Shown: positions 10,974 to 22,661 of the stretch, piece by piece
Layout: each line of letters begins with the position of its first letter
Numbering within the stretch: position 1 is the first letter of the stretch
Source: Neoarius graeffei
Lineage: Eukaryota > Chordata > Actinopteri > Siluriformes > Ariidae
Reading direction: 5' to 3'
Assembly (NCBI RefSeq): GCF_027579695.1
Contig: NC_083571.1
Location: 92,501,186-92,565,185, forward strand
Length of the DNA: 64,000 nucleotides
Program-made: the position numbers and the translations under genes
The notes under the pieces: model-generated
Told to the model about the DNA's origin: nothing
The model's input: only the letters and a program-made list of their open reading frames with translations
The model's database searches: none

Positions 10974-11697
10974 ATGGAATCCTCCCCGTTCGCCGACCTG
11001 GTCCACGCCCTCGCCACGGCTCAGCAAAGCCAGCACCAGGCGCTCGTCACACTCCGAAAGGAACAAGAGCGGCACTTCGAAGCCCTGGTGCTGGCCCAGC
11101 AGGAAGATCGCAAGGCGTTCCGGCATCTCCTCGCGTCGGCGGGGCCCACCAGTGCTCCGGCCGCGGGCCCATCTCCCCTCACTGTCACCAAGATGGGCCC
11201 GCAGGACGACCCCGAGGCGTTCCTCACGTTGTTCGAGCAGGTCGCCGAAGCCTCGGGGTGGCCGATGGAGCAGCGCGCGGCACGCCTCCTCCCCCTCCTG
11301 ACGGGAGAGGCGCAGTTAGCCGCACTACAGCTCCCCGCCGACCGCCGGCTGGCCTACGCCGACCTTCGCCGGGCTGTCCTCCAGCGCGTGGGGCGCACGC
11401 CGGAGCAGCAGCGCCAGCGCTTCCGCGCGCTGCGGATGGAGGAAGTCGGCAGCCCGTTCGCATTCGGCCAGCAGCTCCAGGACGCCTGCTGGCGGTGGCT
11501 GAGGGCCGAAGATCGCGACACCGAGGGAATCATCGACCAGGTGGCGCTGGAACAGTTCATCGCCCGCCTACCCGCCGGAACCGCGGAGTGGGTCCAGTGC
11601 CACCGCCCGGAGTCGCTGGATCAGGCCGTAGGACTGGTGGAGGATCATCTGGCGGCTGTCCCGGTGGCAGGACAGCAGATGACATCATCTCTTCTCT

Positions 11698-11738
<41 letters not shown>

Positions 11739-14700
11739 CCTCCTCCTGTGTCCCGTCCTCGCCCCATTCCCCCACCGCAGAGGCGGGGGCCGGCACCACC
11801 CCAGCCGGCCCGCCGCACCCATGGTGCCCTCCCGTTTCTCCCTTCTGTGTCTGTCTCTCCCCCACCTCAGGTGAGTGAGCCCCAGGTCACCGGTGCAAAG
11901 GGAAAGCCCGGGCCGGTTTGCTGGCGCTGCGGGGAACCGGGCCACCCTCAACAGCAGTGCACAGCAATGGAAGTGGGCACGGTGGTTCGGATCCCCGACG
12001 CGCCAGAGGCCGCCCTCGATCGGGCCGGAGCGTATCGCATACCGGTGAGTATCCAAGGGGCTACATATCAGGCGTTGGTGGATTCTGGTTGTAATCAGAC
12101 CTCAATTCGCCAAAGCCTGGTTCAAAACGAGGCATTGGGGGGAGCACAAGGGGTGAAGGTGTTGTGTGTGCATGGGGATGTTCACTGCTACCCTTTGGTG
12201 TCGGTCCACATTATTTTCAGAGGGGAAAAATTTATAGTGAAGGCGGCGGTTAATCCTCGCCTTACCCACTCTTTAATTTTGGGGACTGATTGGCCGGGAT
12301 TTCGGGGTTTAATGACGCGCCTAGTAGAGAGTGGGTCCTGCCAGTTGACAGGGGGAGGTCCCGGTGTCGCTTTGGCGGGAGCAGCTGTCACAGAGCCGTC
12401 TACGTCATCTCCGCGTCAGAGTGAGGAGCCGCCGGCTCCTTCTCTCTCTATTGGGGAATCCCTCGCGGATTTCCCATTAGAGCAGTCGCGAGACGAGACT
12501 CTGCGGCATGTGTTTGACCAAGTGAGAGTAATCGATGGTCAAACGCTCCCGCCGAACGCCACCCCGTCCTTCCCCTACTTCGCGATTATGAAGGATAGAT
12601 TATACCGAGTGACGCAGGACACTCAAACTAAAGAGCGAGTCACGAAGCTTTTGATTCCAAAGAGCCGCCGGGAATTGGTATTCCAGGCGGCTCACTTTAA
12701 TCCCATGGCTGGACACTTAGGGCAGGATAAAACACTAGCCCGAATAATGGCCCGATTCTATTGGCCGGGGATTCGCGGCGATGTCCGTAGGTGGTGTACG
12801 GCATGCCGCGAATGCCAGTTAGTAAATCCAGCGGCCATTCCAAAAGCGCCTTTGTGCCCTCTACCGTTAATCGAGACCCCGTTTGAGAGAATTGGGATGG
12901 ATCTCGTCGGGCCATTAGATCAGTCAGCACGAGGGTACCGCTTTATATTAGTTCTGGTGGACTATGCAACGCGATACCCGGAAGCAGTGGCTCTGCGCAA
13001 TATCTCAGCACGCAGTATTTCAGAGGCACTCTTCCGCGTCATCTCCCGAGTTGGAATCCCGAAAGAGATTCTGACTGACCAAGGCACTACGTTTATGTCA
13101 CGAACACTGTGCGAACTGTATGGGTTATTGGGGATTAAGCCGATCCGCACCAGCGTATATCACCCACAAACGGACGGTTTAGTGGAATGGTTCAACCGCA
13201 CCCTCAAAAATATTATTAAGAAATTCGTAAGTGAGGATGCACGTAATTGGGATAAGTGGCTCGAACCCTTGCTGTTCTTAGTGCGAGAGGTCCCCCAAGC
13301 CTCCACGGGGTTCTCCCCGTTCGAATTATTATATGGGCGTAAGCCGCGCAGCATCCTGGACGTGCTGCGGGAAAATTGGGAGGAGGGACCTTCACAAAGT
13401 AAGAACGAAATTCAGTACGTTATGGACCTGCGCGCAAAACTCCACACGCTCACCCACCTAACTCAGGAGAATTTGCGGCAGGCCCAGGAACGGCAAGCCC
13501 GCCTGTACAACAAGGGTACGCGCCTTAGAGAGTTCACACCGGGAGATAAAGTACTCGTACTGTTGCCCACGTCGAGCTCCAAATTGATCGCCAAGTGGCA
13601 AGGGCCCTTTGAGGTCACACGGCGAGTCGGGGACATCGACTATGAGGTGAGGCGAACAGACAGGGGTGGGGCGCTACAGATCTACCACCTCAATCTGCTG
13701 AAACTCTGGAACGAGGAGGTCCCTGTGGCGTTGGTGTCGGTAGTTCCGGAGAAGGCGGAGCTGGGGCTGGAGGTTCAAAAAGGGACATTGGCATCACGTA
13801 CTTCTCTGATCCCCTGTGGAGACCACCTCTCCCCGACCCAACTCACGGAGGTCGCCCAGTTGCAGGCCGAGTTTTCGGATGTGTTCTCGCCCCTGCCCGG
13901 TCGCACTAACCTCATAGAACACCACATAGAGACGCCCCTGGGGGTGGTAGTGCGTAGCCGCCCTTACAGGCTACCCGAACACAAAAAAAAGGTGGTTCGG
14001 GAAGAACTTCAGGCCATGCTCGAAATGGGCATCGTCGAGGAGTCCCACAGTGACTGGAGCAGCCCGGTGGTCTTGGTTCCCAAGGCCGACGGCTCAGTCC
14101 AGTTCTGTGTGGACTATAGAAAAGTCAACACTGTGTCTAAATTCGACGCGTACCCAATGCCTCGTATTGATGAGCTGCTCGATCGACTAGGCACGGCTCG
14201 CTTTTACTCGACACTGGATTTGACGAAGGGATATTGGCAGATCCCCTTGACTCCATTATCCCGGGAGAAAACGGCCTTTTCCACACCGTTCGGCTTACAC
14301 CAGTTCGTCACACTTCCGTTTGGGCTGTTTGGGGCGCCCGCTATGTTTCAGCGGCTGATGGACAGGGTCCTCCGGCCCCATGCCACCTATGCGGCCGCGT
14401 ATTTAGACGATATTATCATTTATAGTAATGACTGGCAGCGGCACCTGCAACACCTGAGGGCCGTCCTTAGGTCGCTGAGGCGGGCGGGACTCACGGCCAA
14501 CCCAAAGAAGTGTGCGATTGGGCGGGTGGAAGTACGGTATCTGGGCTTCCACTTGGGCAACGGGCAGGTGCGTCCCCAAATTAATAAGACAGCAGCGATT
14601 GCGGCCTGCCCGAGGCCCAAGACCAAAAAGGGGGTGAGACAGTTCCTGGGGCTGGCTGGCTACTATCGTAGGTTTATACCTAATTATTCGGACGTCACCA

Positions 14701-15239
14701 GCCCGCTGACTGACCTCACTAAAAAGGGGGCACCAAGTCCGGTCCAGTGGACGGAGCAGTGTCAGCGGGCTTTCTCTGAGGTAAAGGCTGCACTGTGTGG
14801 GGGGCCACTTTTGCACTCCCCTGACTTCTCTCTCCCTTTTATGTTACAGACGGATGCGTCGGACAGAGGGCTGGGGGCCGTTTTGTCCCAGCAGGTGGAG
14901 GGGGAGGACCGCCCGGTCCTTTACATCAGTCGGAAGCTGTCAGTGCGGGAGGGGCGCTACAGCACGATTGAGAAGGAGTGCCTGGTGATCAAGTGGGCGG
15001 TCCTCGCCCTCCGTTACTACCTGCTGGGGCGCCCTTTCACCCTCTGTTCGGACCACGCGCCCCTCCAGTGGCTCCACCGCATGAAGGATGCCAACGCGCG
15101 GATCACCCGTTGGTATCTGGCACTCCAACCCTTCAACTTCAAGGTGGTCCACAGGCCGGGGGTGCAGATGGTCGTGGCGGACTTCCTCTCCCGTCAAGGG
15201 GGGGGAGTCGGCTGCAGGCCGGACGGGCGCCCGGCCTGA
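10974..15239 (+). CDS. Gag-pol polyprotein with integrase before reverse transcriptase
   Basis: The frame is open from within the LTR, but the first sensible start after the primer-binding site is MESSPFADLV at 10974, giving 1421 aa. In order: gag (to about residue 310), a CCHC knuckle (CWRCGEPGHPQQQC, about 316), an aspartic protease (ALVDSGCNQTS, about 367), an integrase zinc domain (about 565-615) and DDE core (GMDLVGP, LTDQGTTF, HPQTDGLVEWFNR; about 640-740) with a GPF module, then reverse transcriptase (YLDD at about 1143) and RNase H (LQTDASDRGLGAVLSQ). No stop is needed between gag and pol, so one polyprotein is expected. It could still be active (inference). Confidence 0.95.
11700..11737 (+). 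repeat. CT microsatellite inside gag
   Basis: A pure CT run encodes a serine-leucine stretch in the gag frame. A length change not divisible by three here would break the polyprotein, yet the frame is kept. Confidence 0.9.
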
Positions 15240-15256
15240 GTTGGGCGGTGGGGGTA

Positions 15257-15566
15257 TGTGGCAGCGGGGTCGTGGTCAAGCACCGGTCTGTGACAGGAGG
15301 GTGGAGTCAGGGAAGGTAAGTGGCAGAATCACTTCACCTGAGAGCAATTAACCTGTGTTTGTGTGTCTTCCCAGTGACCGCGCCCTATATGAGGAGGGAG
15401 AGCGAGAGCGGAAGTGGCTCATCCCTGAACCAGACGCCGGTTGTGTGTGTGTCTGTGCGAGAGCAATTATTGTTGTACTGAAAAGTGTGGCAATAAAGCC
15501 AAGTATTAAACCTGATCTCCGTCCTGCTGTCCTCTGTGCTCCACCCACACATAGGGAACTCCTACA
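15257..15566 (+). repeat. 3' LTR
   Basis: 310 bp, TGTGGCAGCG to CTCCTACA, nearly identical to the 5' LTR; the main difference is a TG run shorter by 4 bp. The target duplication GTCAC follows directly. Confidence 0.95.
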
Positions 15567-16125
15567 GTCACATACCGAGTACACACGTATGCTGAACTGA
15601 TTGGTTTTCAAGGGGGTTCATTTGAAAGCTGTAGGCGAGATGACAGGAGAGAAAAGAAAGCTGGACATTCGCAGCTATTTTTCAAAACAAACAACCAATC
15701 AGAATTCAAATACATTCTGTTGCCAAGTAAAATTGTAACCTTTCAACATGTCAAAAAAGTTCTAGAGCCCTCGTCCTGTTTTACCGTTAGATCAATCACA
15801 TATCAGCTTAAATTAGCATTCTAAAACTAGTTAAAGATCACACAGAAGAGAGCCCACTCCCCCTGCCAGCCTAATGGAACGCAGTGTTTAAGGCTCTGTA
15901 TGTGTTTTACTTCCATTTATGAGGGGAAAAGAACATACACCCTCCCGACAGTAAATGCGTTATTTGCTTATAAGACACATTTGCAAACTGGTAGAATGAG
16001 TTAATCATCACATGCAAGATTTGCAGTTAATCAAATGGATTGCATATTATTATTATTCATATTATTCATGAATTACTACAGTTCTGAACTTCAAATTTTA
16101 AAAGTCTGGACTTTGGAGAGATGAT
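15567..16125. other. Intergenic stretch, possible hAT N-terminal fragment
   Basis: No gene is supported. At 15638 a short frame begins MTGEKRKLDIRSYFSKQ, in the style of N-termini of hAT transposases, but it stops after about 30 codons and no further transposase sequence follows. Confidence 0.4.
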
Positions 16126-16531
16126 GAACTTTATTAATCACACGCTTGTGAAAGTCCTCTCTGCATTTGACCCATCTGAAGCAGTGAACATGCACACACA
16201 CATACCCAGAGCAGTGGGCAGTCATGCTAACAGCACCCAGGGAGCATTTGGAAGCAAGGGCGTAGGTTGGTATTAACTTTTGGTGGAACACAACGGAGCA
16301 AAATATTGTGACCTTCTAATGTTGACCTGAAGTTGGCGCCACTGGGGGTTGGCATTGGATTTATGTCCCCACCAATGTTAATACCAAACCTACGCCCTTG
16401 TTCCCAAATGCTCCCCGGGTGCTGTTAGCATGACTGCCCACTGCTCTGGGTATGTGTGTGTGCGCATGTTCACTGCTTCAGATGAATCAAATGCAGAGAG
16501 GATTTTCACAAGCGTGTGATTAATAAAGTTC
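16126..16531. repeat. Long inverted repeat (foldback), arms about 155 bp
   Basis: The arms 16126-16277 and 16377-16531 are reverse complements with few mismatches; both begin GAACTTTATTAATCACACGC. The loop is about 100 bp. Part of the arm (CCATCTGAAGCAGTGAACA...) also occurs in the repeat at 25658-25960, so this is a dispersed family arranged head to head. Confidence 0.85.
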
Positions 16532-16642
16532 TTCTATTTTTGTACGTTCTGGGACATAGTGTACAGCTTGGACTTCAACAACTCATACACATACCCCTTA
16601 AATTTGTCCACTTTTCAAATGTGTGTATTTCATCCATCCATC

Positions 16643-18875
16643 CAGGGGTGCCGCCAGAAATTTTGGGCCCCATGAAAGATTAGAATTTTGGGCCCCCCAA
16701 CTTTGCCCACCCTTGTCACAATTTTGATGCATTTAAATGAACTCCATGCTCAGTAGCCTTACAAATGTTACCCATAAAAGACAGGAAACATCTTATTATA
16801 AATTTATTTCAAAGTGGCATGGAGTGACATTTCAATTTGATCAATTACGTACGTATTTCTTCATATGTTGTAACCTCTATCCCTCTTTTATGTGTGCTGC
16901 GCTTTCTCCAGCTCCTCAATTTGAAACCAATGGTTTAGAACGTGTGAACATTCCACACACGTAACCATGTCAAACACTTGACTGGTGTCCGTTATTAGCA
17001 ACACTTTAATCTACCAAACTGTATATGGCGCTCGCTCATTAAAAACTTCAATCCTAAAGCATTTATGGGTTGTATTGCTGCTTACCTCCTTCTCCAAAGG
17101 GGGGTTCAGTGGTTTGGTAGGGCGGAGGTCCCCCTGAGGCTGAATCTGTGCATATTTAGGGCACCCCATTAGTTATGAAACTGGTTATCAGCACTAGTTA
17201 TTAGCACCAGCATAACGTAATATTTCATCTTGTTTATCACACAAGTCAGTTCAGTTATTAAAATGGAAAAAAATTTCACTGTACAAACTGTAAAAGTGTT
17301 CTCTTGATAGGCTAATCCAACCACGTTCATACTGTTCATTTACCATTCGCTAATATTTTGAACACACATGTGAGCGATAGCTACCTTTTTTTGGGAAAAA
17401 CTGAGTGACCAGTTGCCTGCCTCTCCGGTCCCTCTCAACTTTCAGCTGCCTTTCTTTACGTTTTTGACAGCCACTCTTCATATTTAGTGATCATAGACTG
17501 TACGCACTCCACTGCTGGCTGGCTGCTGCGCCGCGACACAGCAGCAAGTAGCGTTGCACTCATAGATATAAACATAGAAGCCGCATTGAGCTGGTGGCCC
17601 CGTTGCTGGGATACGTCAGAGTATCCGCCATATTTGATGTGGCAAATCTTCCCCGTAAACCAATGCAAGTAAATGGACTGAACTTCATAAAGCCCCTTTC
17701 TACAATAATATTTAACTCGATGCCTTTTATTCACCCATTAAGACACACACGTATATATTTGGGAAACAAACAGGCATCAAAACAACATATATAACTTTTA
17801 ATGTGATGGTTATAAATAGTGTGCGAAATACCCATCAATATTCTGTGGGAGGTGTGACCTAAATTTCCTCAACATGCAGCAGGCCTATACCGGAATCAAG
17901 CTATCGGAAACTTTTTTTTTTAAATTCCGCTGCTACTATCATAGGCTACTAATGATATCTACACATCAAGGCATGTTTTGGAGCTCAGCAGGGATCGTGT
18001 AGAATAATGTGCTGTGCTTACGCTGCTGAAGCCGTGCCGTGCCGTCTCCGCATCACTTTCATTAAATGCCGTGCAGATAGGCTATAAAATGTCTCCAAAA
18101 CAATTTTTGCAATATACAGTGCTATATGGAAAAAAATTCAATTAAACCATATTACAATGGGATTGCTCCATGTGATTGCTTCACAGTCTGACATGCTTCC
18201 AATCTCTTCTATTTTTGAGTGTGCCATCACCATCTGACAGCTGGTGGTGAAATTGGTTGGGTGGGTTATGAAATAAATTATATTATATTCGTTGTTTGGA
18301 GACAGGTTTCACCGAGCGGCTATTATGCGCGAGACTTCATATTAGCCACAAAGTCAGAAAAATCTGTTCGTAAAATTATGTTATAATGACCAAATACAAT
18401 GAAAAGTATTTTTCCAGTCTCACCTGTGAAAGGTAATCCCATGTGATCTCGTTTGGACGGTAAACCTGTTGGTACAGTTAAATGCAGCACATGAATGAGG
18501 CATCTTTATTCTCCACTTTGCCACATCCAATATGGCGGCGAGGATGACGTATGATTCTACGCGGAAGGCGGCGTCTATGTTTATATGTCTATGGTTGCAC
18601 TGATCAGCACACAGATTTAACGCATCGCGCTTCTACCAGAACTGGACCGTACCATTTCGCAAAAGGGGGAGGGTTAAATGACAATATGTTGAAGAACTCA
18701 AGAAATAGATAACCTTGTTAAATTAGCTCATTTTACCAGATGGAATATTGCATTGTTGTTATTTCAAAAGTCTTATTAAAATCATTAAAAGCATATTATC
18801 AGCCCCTTAAAGGGCCCCATGGCAGTGCTGGGCCCCTAGAATTGTTCTAACCTTTCCCCCCCGGCGGTGCCCATG
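16643..18875. mobile_element. hAT-like element, non-coding
   Basis: The left end CAGGGGTGCCGCC and right end GGCGGTGCCCATG are imperfect inverted repeats. CATCCATC flanks both sides (16635-16642 and 18876-18883), an 8-bp duplication expected of hAT elements, though it lies in a CATC repeat and is weaker evidence for that reason. GGGCCCC-rich subterminal sequence is shared by both ends. No transposase frame remains; a second element sits inside. Confidence 0.65.
17561..18593. mobile_element. Nested hAT-like MITE with perfect 8-bp target duplication
   Basis: The inverted ends are CATAGATATAAACATAGA and its counterpart TCTATGTTTATATGTCTATG. The 8-bp duplication GTTGCACT is perfect (17553-17560 and 18594-18601). 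The 1033-bp interior has no transposase frame. It lies within the CAGGGGTG element and is therefore younger. Confidence 0.85.
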
Positions 18876-18877
18876 CA

Positions 18878-19464
18878 TCCATCCATTATCTGCAGCCGCT
18901 TATCCTGTTCTACAAGGTCGCAGGCAAGCTGGAGCCTATCCCAGCTGACTATGGGTGAGGTACACCCTGGACAAGTTGCCAGGTTATCGCAGGGCCGACA
19001 CATAGACACAAACAACCATTCGCACTCACACCTACGGTCAATTCTGGTGCCCTGTGTCTGGTTGGAGTCTCATCGCATCGCTCCTGTGGAGGGCGGCCCC
19101 ATGTGGACAGTTGGGGGTCACGCCTGGAGGACGTTCTGGACTCTTGCAGTGGTGCTTTTGTGGCTGGGGACTGCAGTTGACTTGCTGACTTTAGGACTAT
19201 AGTTGTCATGAACGGTTTTGCGCTCGGGTTTCCGTCGGTAGGGGGTTTATAGCATCAACAAAGCTGACTTTATGTTAGGACTGTTAATGTTATAGTCTTG
19301 TTGTCTGTTGTTGCCCAAATGAGGATGGGTTCCCTTTTGAGTCTGGTTCCTCTCGAGGTTTCTTCCTCATGTCGTCTGAGGGAGTTTTTCCTTGCCACCA
19401 TCGCCACAGGCTTGCTCATTGGGGAAAGATTAGGGATAAAATCAGCTCATGTTTTGAGTCGTTC
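18878..19464. repeat. Truncated SINE (minus) joined to a dispersed fish repeat
   Basis: 18878-19045 is the 3' half of the SINE in reverse. It runs into a separate conserved repeat (about 19046-19530) whose end, CTGCTTTGCGACAATG and CGCTATACAAATAAACTTGA, recurs in each unit of the array that follows. Confidence 0.7.
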
Positions 19465-19741
19465 AAATTCTGTAAAGCTGCTTTGCGACAATGTTTATTG
19501 TTAAAAGCGCTATACAAATAAACTTGACTTCAGAGCCACCAATTAGCCGAACCTGCATGCCTTCAGACTATGAGGGAAACCAGAGCACCCGGACAGCATG
19601 CAACCTCCACACAGAAAGGAGGCCCTCATCGGCCGCTGGGCTCGAACGCAGGACCTTCTTGCTGTGAGGCGACAGTGCTAACCACTACACCACCCATGTG
19701 TGTTTCAGATTCTTCTCTTTTTTATTCTATGTACAGTATAT

Positions 19742-20107
19742 AGCGGGGCGGTACGGTGGTGTAGTGGTTAGTGCTGTCGCCTCACAGCAAGAAGGTCCGG
19801 GTTCGAGCCCCGTGGCCGGCAAGGGCCTTTCTGTGCGGAGGTTGCATGTTGTCCACGTGGGTTTCCTCCGGGTGCTCCGGTTTCCCCCACAGTCCAAAGA
19901 CATGCAGGTTAGGTTAACTGGTGACTAAATTGACCGTAGGTGTGAATGTGAGTGTGAATGGTTGTCTATGTGTCGGCCCTGTGATGACCTGGCGACTTGT
20001 CCAGGGTGAACCCCGCCTTTCGCCCGTAGTCAGCTGGGATAGGTTCCAGCTTGCCTGCGACCCTGTAGAACAGGATAAAGCGGCTAGAGAGAATGAGATG
20101 AGATGAG
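19742..20107 (+). repeat. tRNA-derived SINE, array unit 1
   Basis: Forward SINE with box A and box B intact and a GATGAGATGAG tail. An inverted partial copy (about 19533-19695) lies just upstream. Confidence 0.88.
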
Positions 20108-20387
20108 AAATTCCATAAAGCTGCTTTGCGACAATGTTTATTGTTAAAAGCGCTATACAAATAAACTTGACTTCAGAGCCACCAATTAGCCGAACCTGCA
20201 TGCCTTCAGACTATGAGGGAAACCAGAGCACCCGGACAGCATGCAACCTCCACACAGAAAGGAGGCCCTCATCGGCCGCTGGGCTCGAACGCAGGACCTT
20301 CTTGCTGTGAGGCGACAGTGCTAACCACTACACCACCCATGTGTGTTTCAGATTCTTCTCTTTTTTATTCTATGTACAGTATATAGC

Positions 20388-20760
20388 GGGGCAGCACGGC
20401 GGTGTAGTGGTTAGTGCTGTCGCCTCACAGCAAGAAGGTCCGGGTTCGAGCCCCGTGGCCGGCAAGGGCCTTTCTGTGCGGAGTTTGCATGTTGTCCACG
20501 TGGGTTTCCTCAAGGTGCTCCGGATTCCCCCACAGTCCAAAGACATGCAGGTTAGGTTAACTGGTGACTAAATTGACCGTAGGTGTGAATGTGAGTGTGA
20601 ATGGTTGTCTATGTGTCAGCCCTGTGATGACCTGGCGACTTGTCCAGGGTGTACCCCGCCTTTCGCCCGTAGTCAGCTGGGATAGGCTCCAGCTTGCCTG
20701 CAACCCTGTAGAACAGGATAAAGTGGCTAGAGATAATGAGATGAGATGAGATGAGATGAG
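20388..20760 (+). repeat. tRNA-derived SINE, array unit 2
   Basis: Same structure as unit 1, with a tail longer by two GATGA units, which accounts for the 653-bp unit length. Confidence 0.88.
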
Positions 20761-21040
20761 AAATTCTGTAAAGCTGCTTTGTGACAATGTTTATTGTTAA
20801 AAGCGCTATACAAATAAACTTGACTTCAGAGCCACCAATTAGCCTAACCTGCATGCCTTCAGACTATGAGGGAAACCAGAGCACCCGGACAGCATGCAAC
20901 CTCCACACAGAAAGGAGGCCCTCATCGGCCGCTGGGCTCGAACGCAGGACCTTCTTGCTGTGAGGCAACAGTGCTAACCACTACAACACCCATGTGTGTT
21001 TCAGATTCTTCTCTTTTTTATTCTATGTACAGTATATAGC

Positions 21041-21403
21041 GGGGCGGCACGGTGGTGTAGTGCTTAGTGCTGTCGCCTCACAGCAAGAAAGTCCGGGTTT
21101 GAGCCCCGTGGCCGGCAACAGCCTTTCTGTGCGGAGTTTGCATGTTGTCCACGTGGGTTTCCTCCGGGTGCTCCGGTTTCCCCCACAGTCCAAAGACATG
21201 CAGGTTAGGTTAACTGGTGACTAAATTGACCGTAGGTGTGAATGTGAGTGTGAATGGTTGTCTATGTGTCGGCCCTGTGATGACCTGGCGACTTGTCCAG
21301 GGTGTACCCCACCTTTCGCCCGTAGTCAGCTGGGATAGGTTCCAGCTTGCCTGCGACCCTGTAGAACAGGATAAAGCGGCTAGAGATAATGAGATGAGAT
21401 GAG
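21041..21403 (+). repeat. tRNA-derived SINE, array unit 3
   Basis: Forward SINE; box B carries GGTTTGAGCCC. It shares private changes (GTGCTTAGTGC after box A) with unit 4, so units 3 and 4 arose by a later duplication. Confidence 0.88.
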
Positions 21404-21683
21404 AAATTCTGTAAAGCTGCTTTGCGACAATGTTTATTGTTAAAAGCGCTATACAAATAAACTTGACTTCAGAGCCACCAATTAGCCGAACCTGCATGCC
21501 TTCAGACTATGAGGGAAACCAGAGCACCCGGACAGCATGTAACCTCCACACAGAAAGGAGGCCCTCATCGGCCGCTGGGCTCGAACGCAGGACCTTCTTG
21601 CTGTGAGGCAACAGTGCTAACCACTACAACACCCATGTGTGTTTCAGATTCTTCTCTTTTTTATTCTATGTACAGTATATAGC

Positions 21684-22062
21684 GGGGCGGCACGGTGGTG
21701 TAGTGCTTAGTGCTGTCGCCTCACAGCAAGAAGGTCCGGGTTTGAGCCCCGTGGCCGGCAAGGGCCTTTCTGTGCGGAGTTTGCATGTTGTCCACGTGGG
21801 TTTCCTCCGGGTGCTCCGGATTCCCCCACAGTCCAAAGACATGCAGGTTAGGTTAACTGGTGATTAAATTGACCGTAGGTGTGAATGTGAGTGTGAATGG
21901 TTGTCTGTGTCTATGTGTCAGCCCTGTGATGACCTGGCGACTTGTCCAGGGTGTACCCCGCCTTTCGCCCGTAGTCAGCTGGGATAGGCTCCAGCTTGCC
22001 TGCGACCCTGTAGAACAGGATAAAGCGGCTAGAGATAATGAGATGAGATGAGATGAAATGAG
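21684..22062 (+). repeat. tRNA-derived SINE, array unit 4
   Basis: Last forward SINE of the array; the repeat ends at its GATGA tail, after which unrelated sequence begins. Confidence 0.88.
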
Positions 22063-22063
22063 A

Positions 22064-22299
22064 CATAGCTATCTTAACTGTTCTCACCAAAGCAAATTCC
22101 TTGTATGTGAGAACAGAATAAACTTGATTCTGGTCTTAAACCAATTTTAAATTATTAATTCGATTTATTTGAAGTTGATCTGCGTACTTGTCGAATTATT
22201 TTTTTTTAAAGCGTTTCGTTTACAATATTTTGTCAATGACGTCCCAGTTGAAAAAAAACACGTCACTCTTAAAGGACAACATTAAATGACTGACAGAAA
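22064..22299. other. Upstream flank of eif5
   Basis: No gene or clear repeat is seen beyond a short CAAAGCAAATTCCTTG motif common at ends of fish repeats. T- and A-runs lie at about 22198-22258. Confidence 0.35.
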
Positions 22300-22412
22300 A
22301 ATGAACCAATGGTGTTAGCCCACAGTGATGAGGGGCGGAGTTAAATAACCAACCAACTTAACATTCGGAAGCACGCTGCTATAGAAACTGACTTGGGAGA
22401 CGTGTTATAGAG
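22300..22412 (+). promoter_or_regulatory. eif5: Putative eif5 promoter and first noncoding exon
   Basis: A CCAAT box (AACCAATGG, about 22304) and a GC box (GGGGCGGAG, about 22332) lie close together, and a consensus donor AG|GTAGGT occurs at 22413. This would suit a housekeeping promoter with a short untranslated first exon. The start site is not visible from sequence and the link to eif5 is inference from position. Confidence 0.4.
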
Positions 22413-22661
22413 GTAGGTGTAACGATGGCTACTTCTGTGTAAACAAGAAAGCAGGTAGAGCATGAAACTGAATTATTACAGAAGATTATATTTCGTTTTA
22501 TAGCTTGCTAGAGTGAGAAGTAATAAGCTAATAGCAGTTACAAGCTAAGACGTCCTGCCATATGTTATAGCTTGGACTAGCCTGTTTTTAGTGCTAGCTT
22601 TGAGATTACCCTTTTTTTTTTTTACTCGAAAATCCAAATAGTTTAAATCTGTTTATTTCAG

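Larger units (their letters stand above)
10614..15566 (+). mobile_element. Complete Ty3/gypsy LTR retrotransposon, Gmr1-like domain order
   Basis: A 4953-bp element with two LTRs and a 5-bp target duplication GTCAC (10609-10613 and 15567-15571). The primer-binding site follows the 5' LTR at 10929-10946 (TGGTGCCGAAACCC), and a purine-rich tract (15242-15256) precedes the 3' LTR. A single frame encodes gag, protease, integrase, then reverse transcriptase and RNase H. The integrase lies before the RT, opposite to ordinary gypsy elements and as known for the Gmr1 group of deuterostomes. LTRs differ by about six substitutions and one 4-bp indel, pointing to a recent insertion. Confidence 0.95.
19465..22062. 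repeat. Four-copy tandem array of a 643-653-bp SINE-containing unit
   Basis: Units start with AAATTC(T/C)(G/A)TAAAGCTGC at 19465, 20108, 20761 and 21404. Each contains the CTATACAAATAAACTTGA tail, then an inverted partial SINE, a linker with TCTTTTTTATTCTATG, and a forward full-length SINE ending in GATGAGATGAG. Copies are nearly identical, so amplification was by recent tandem duplication, not four independent insertions. Confidence 0.93.

Noticed and set aside
11258-11878. 206-codon frame inside gag
   Set aside because: It is a shadow of the GC-rich gag frame, proline/arginine-rich and without any domain.
19698-21867. Four repeated 76-codon frames starting MCFRFFSF
   Set aside because: They are translations of the SINE array unit; repetition reflects the DNA repeat, not a gene family.
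19465-22062. Array considered as CRISPR-like or satellite
   Set aside because: Units are 645 bp with no short repeat/variable spacer pattern, in a vertebrate genome; a local tandem duplication explains it.
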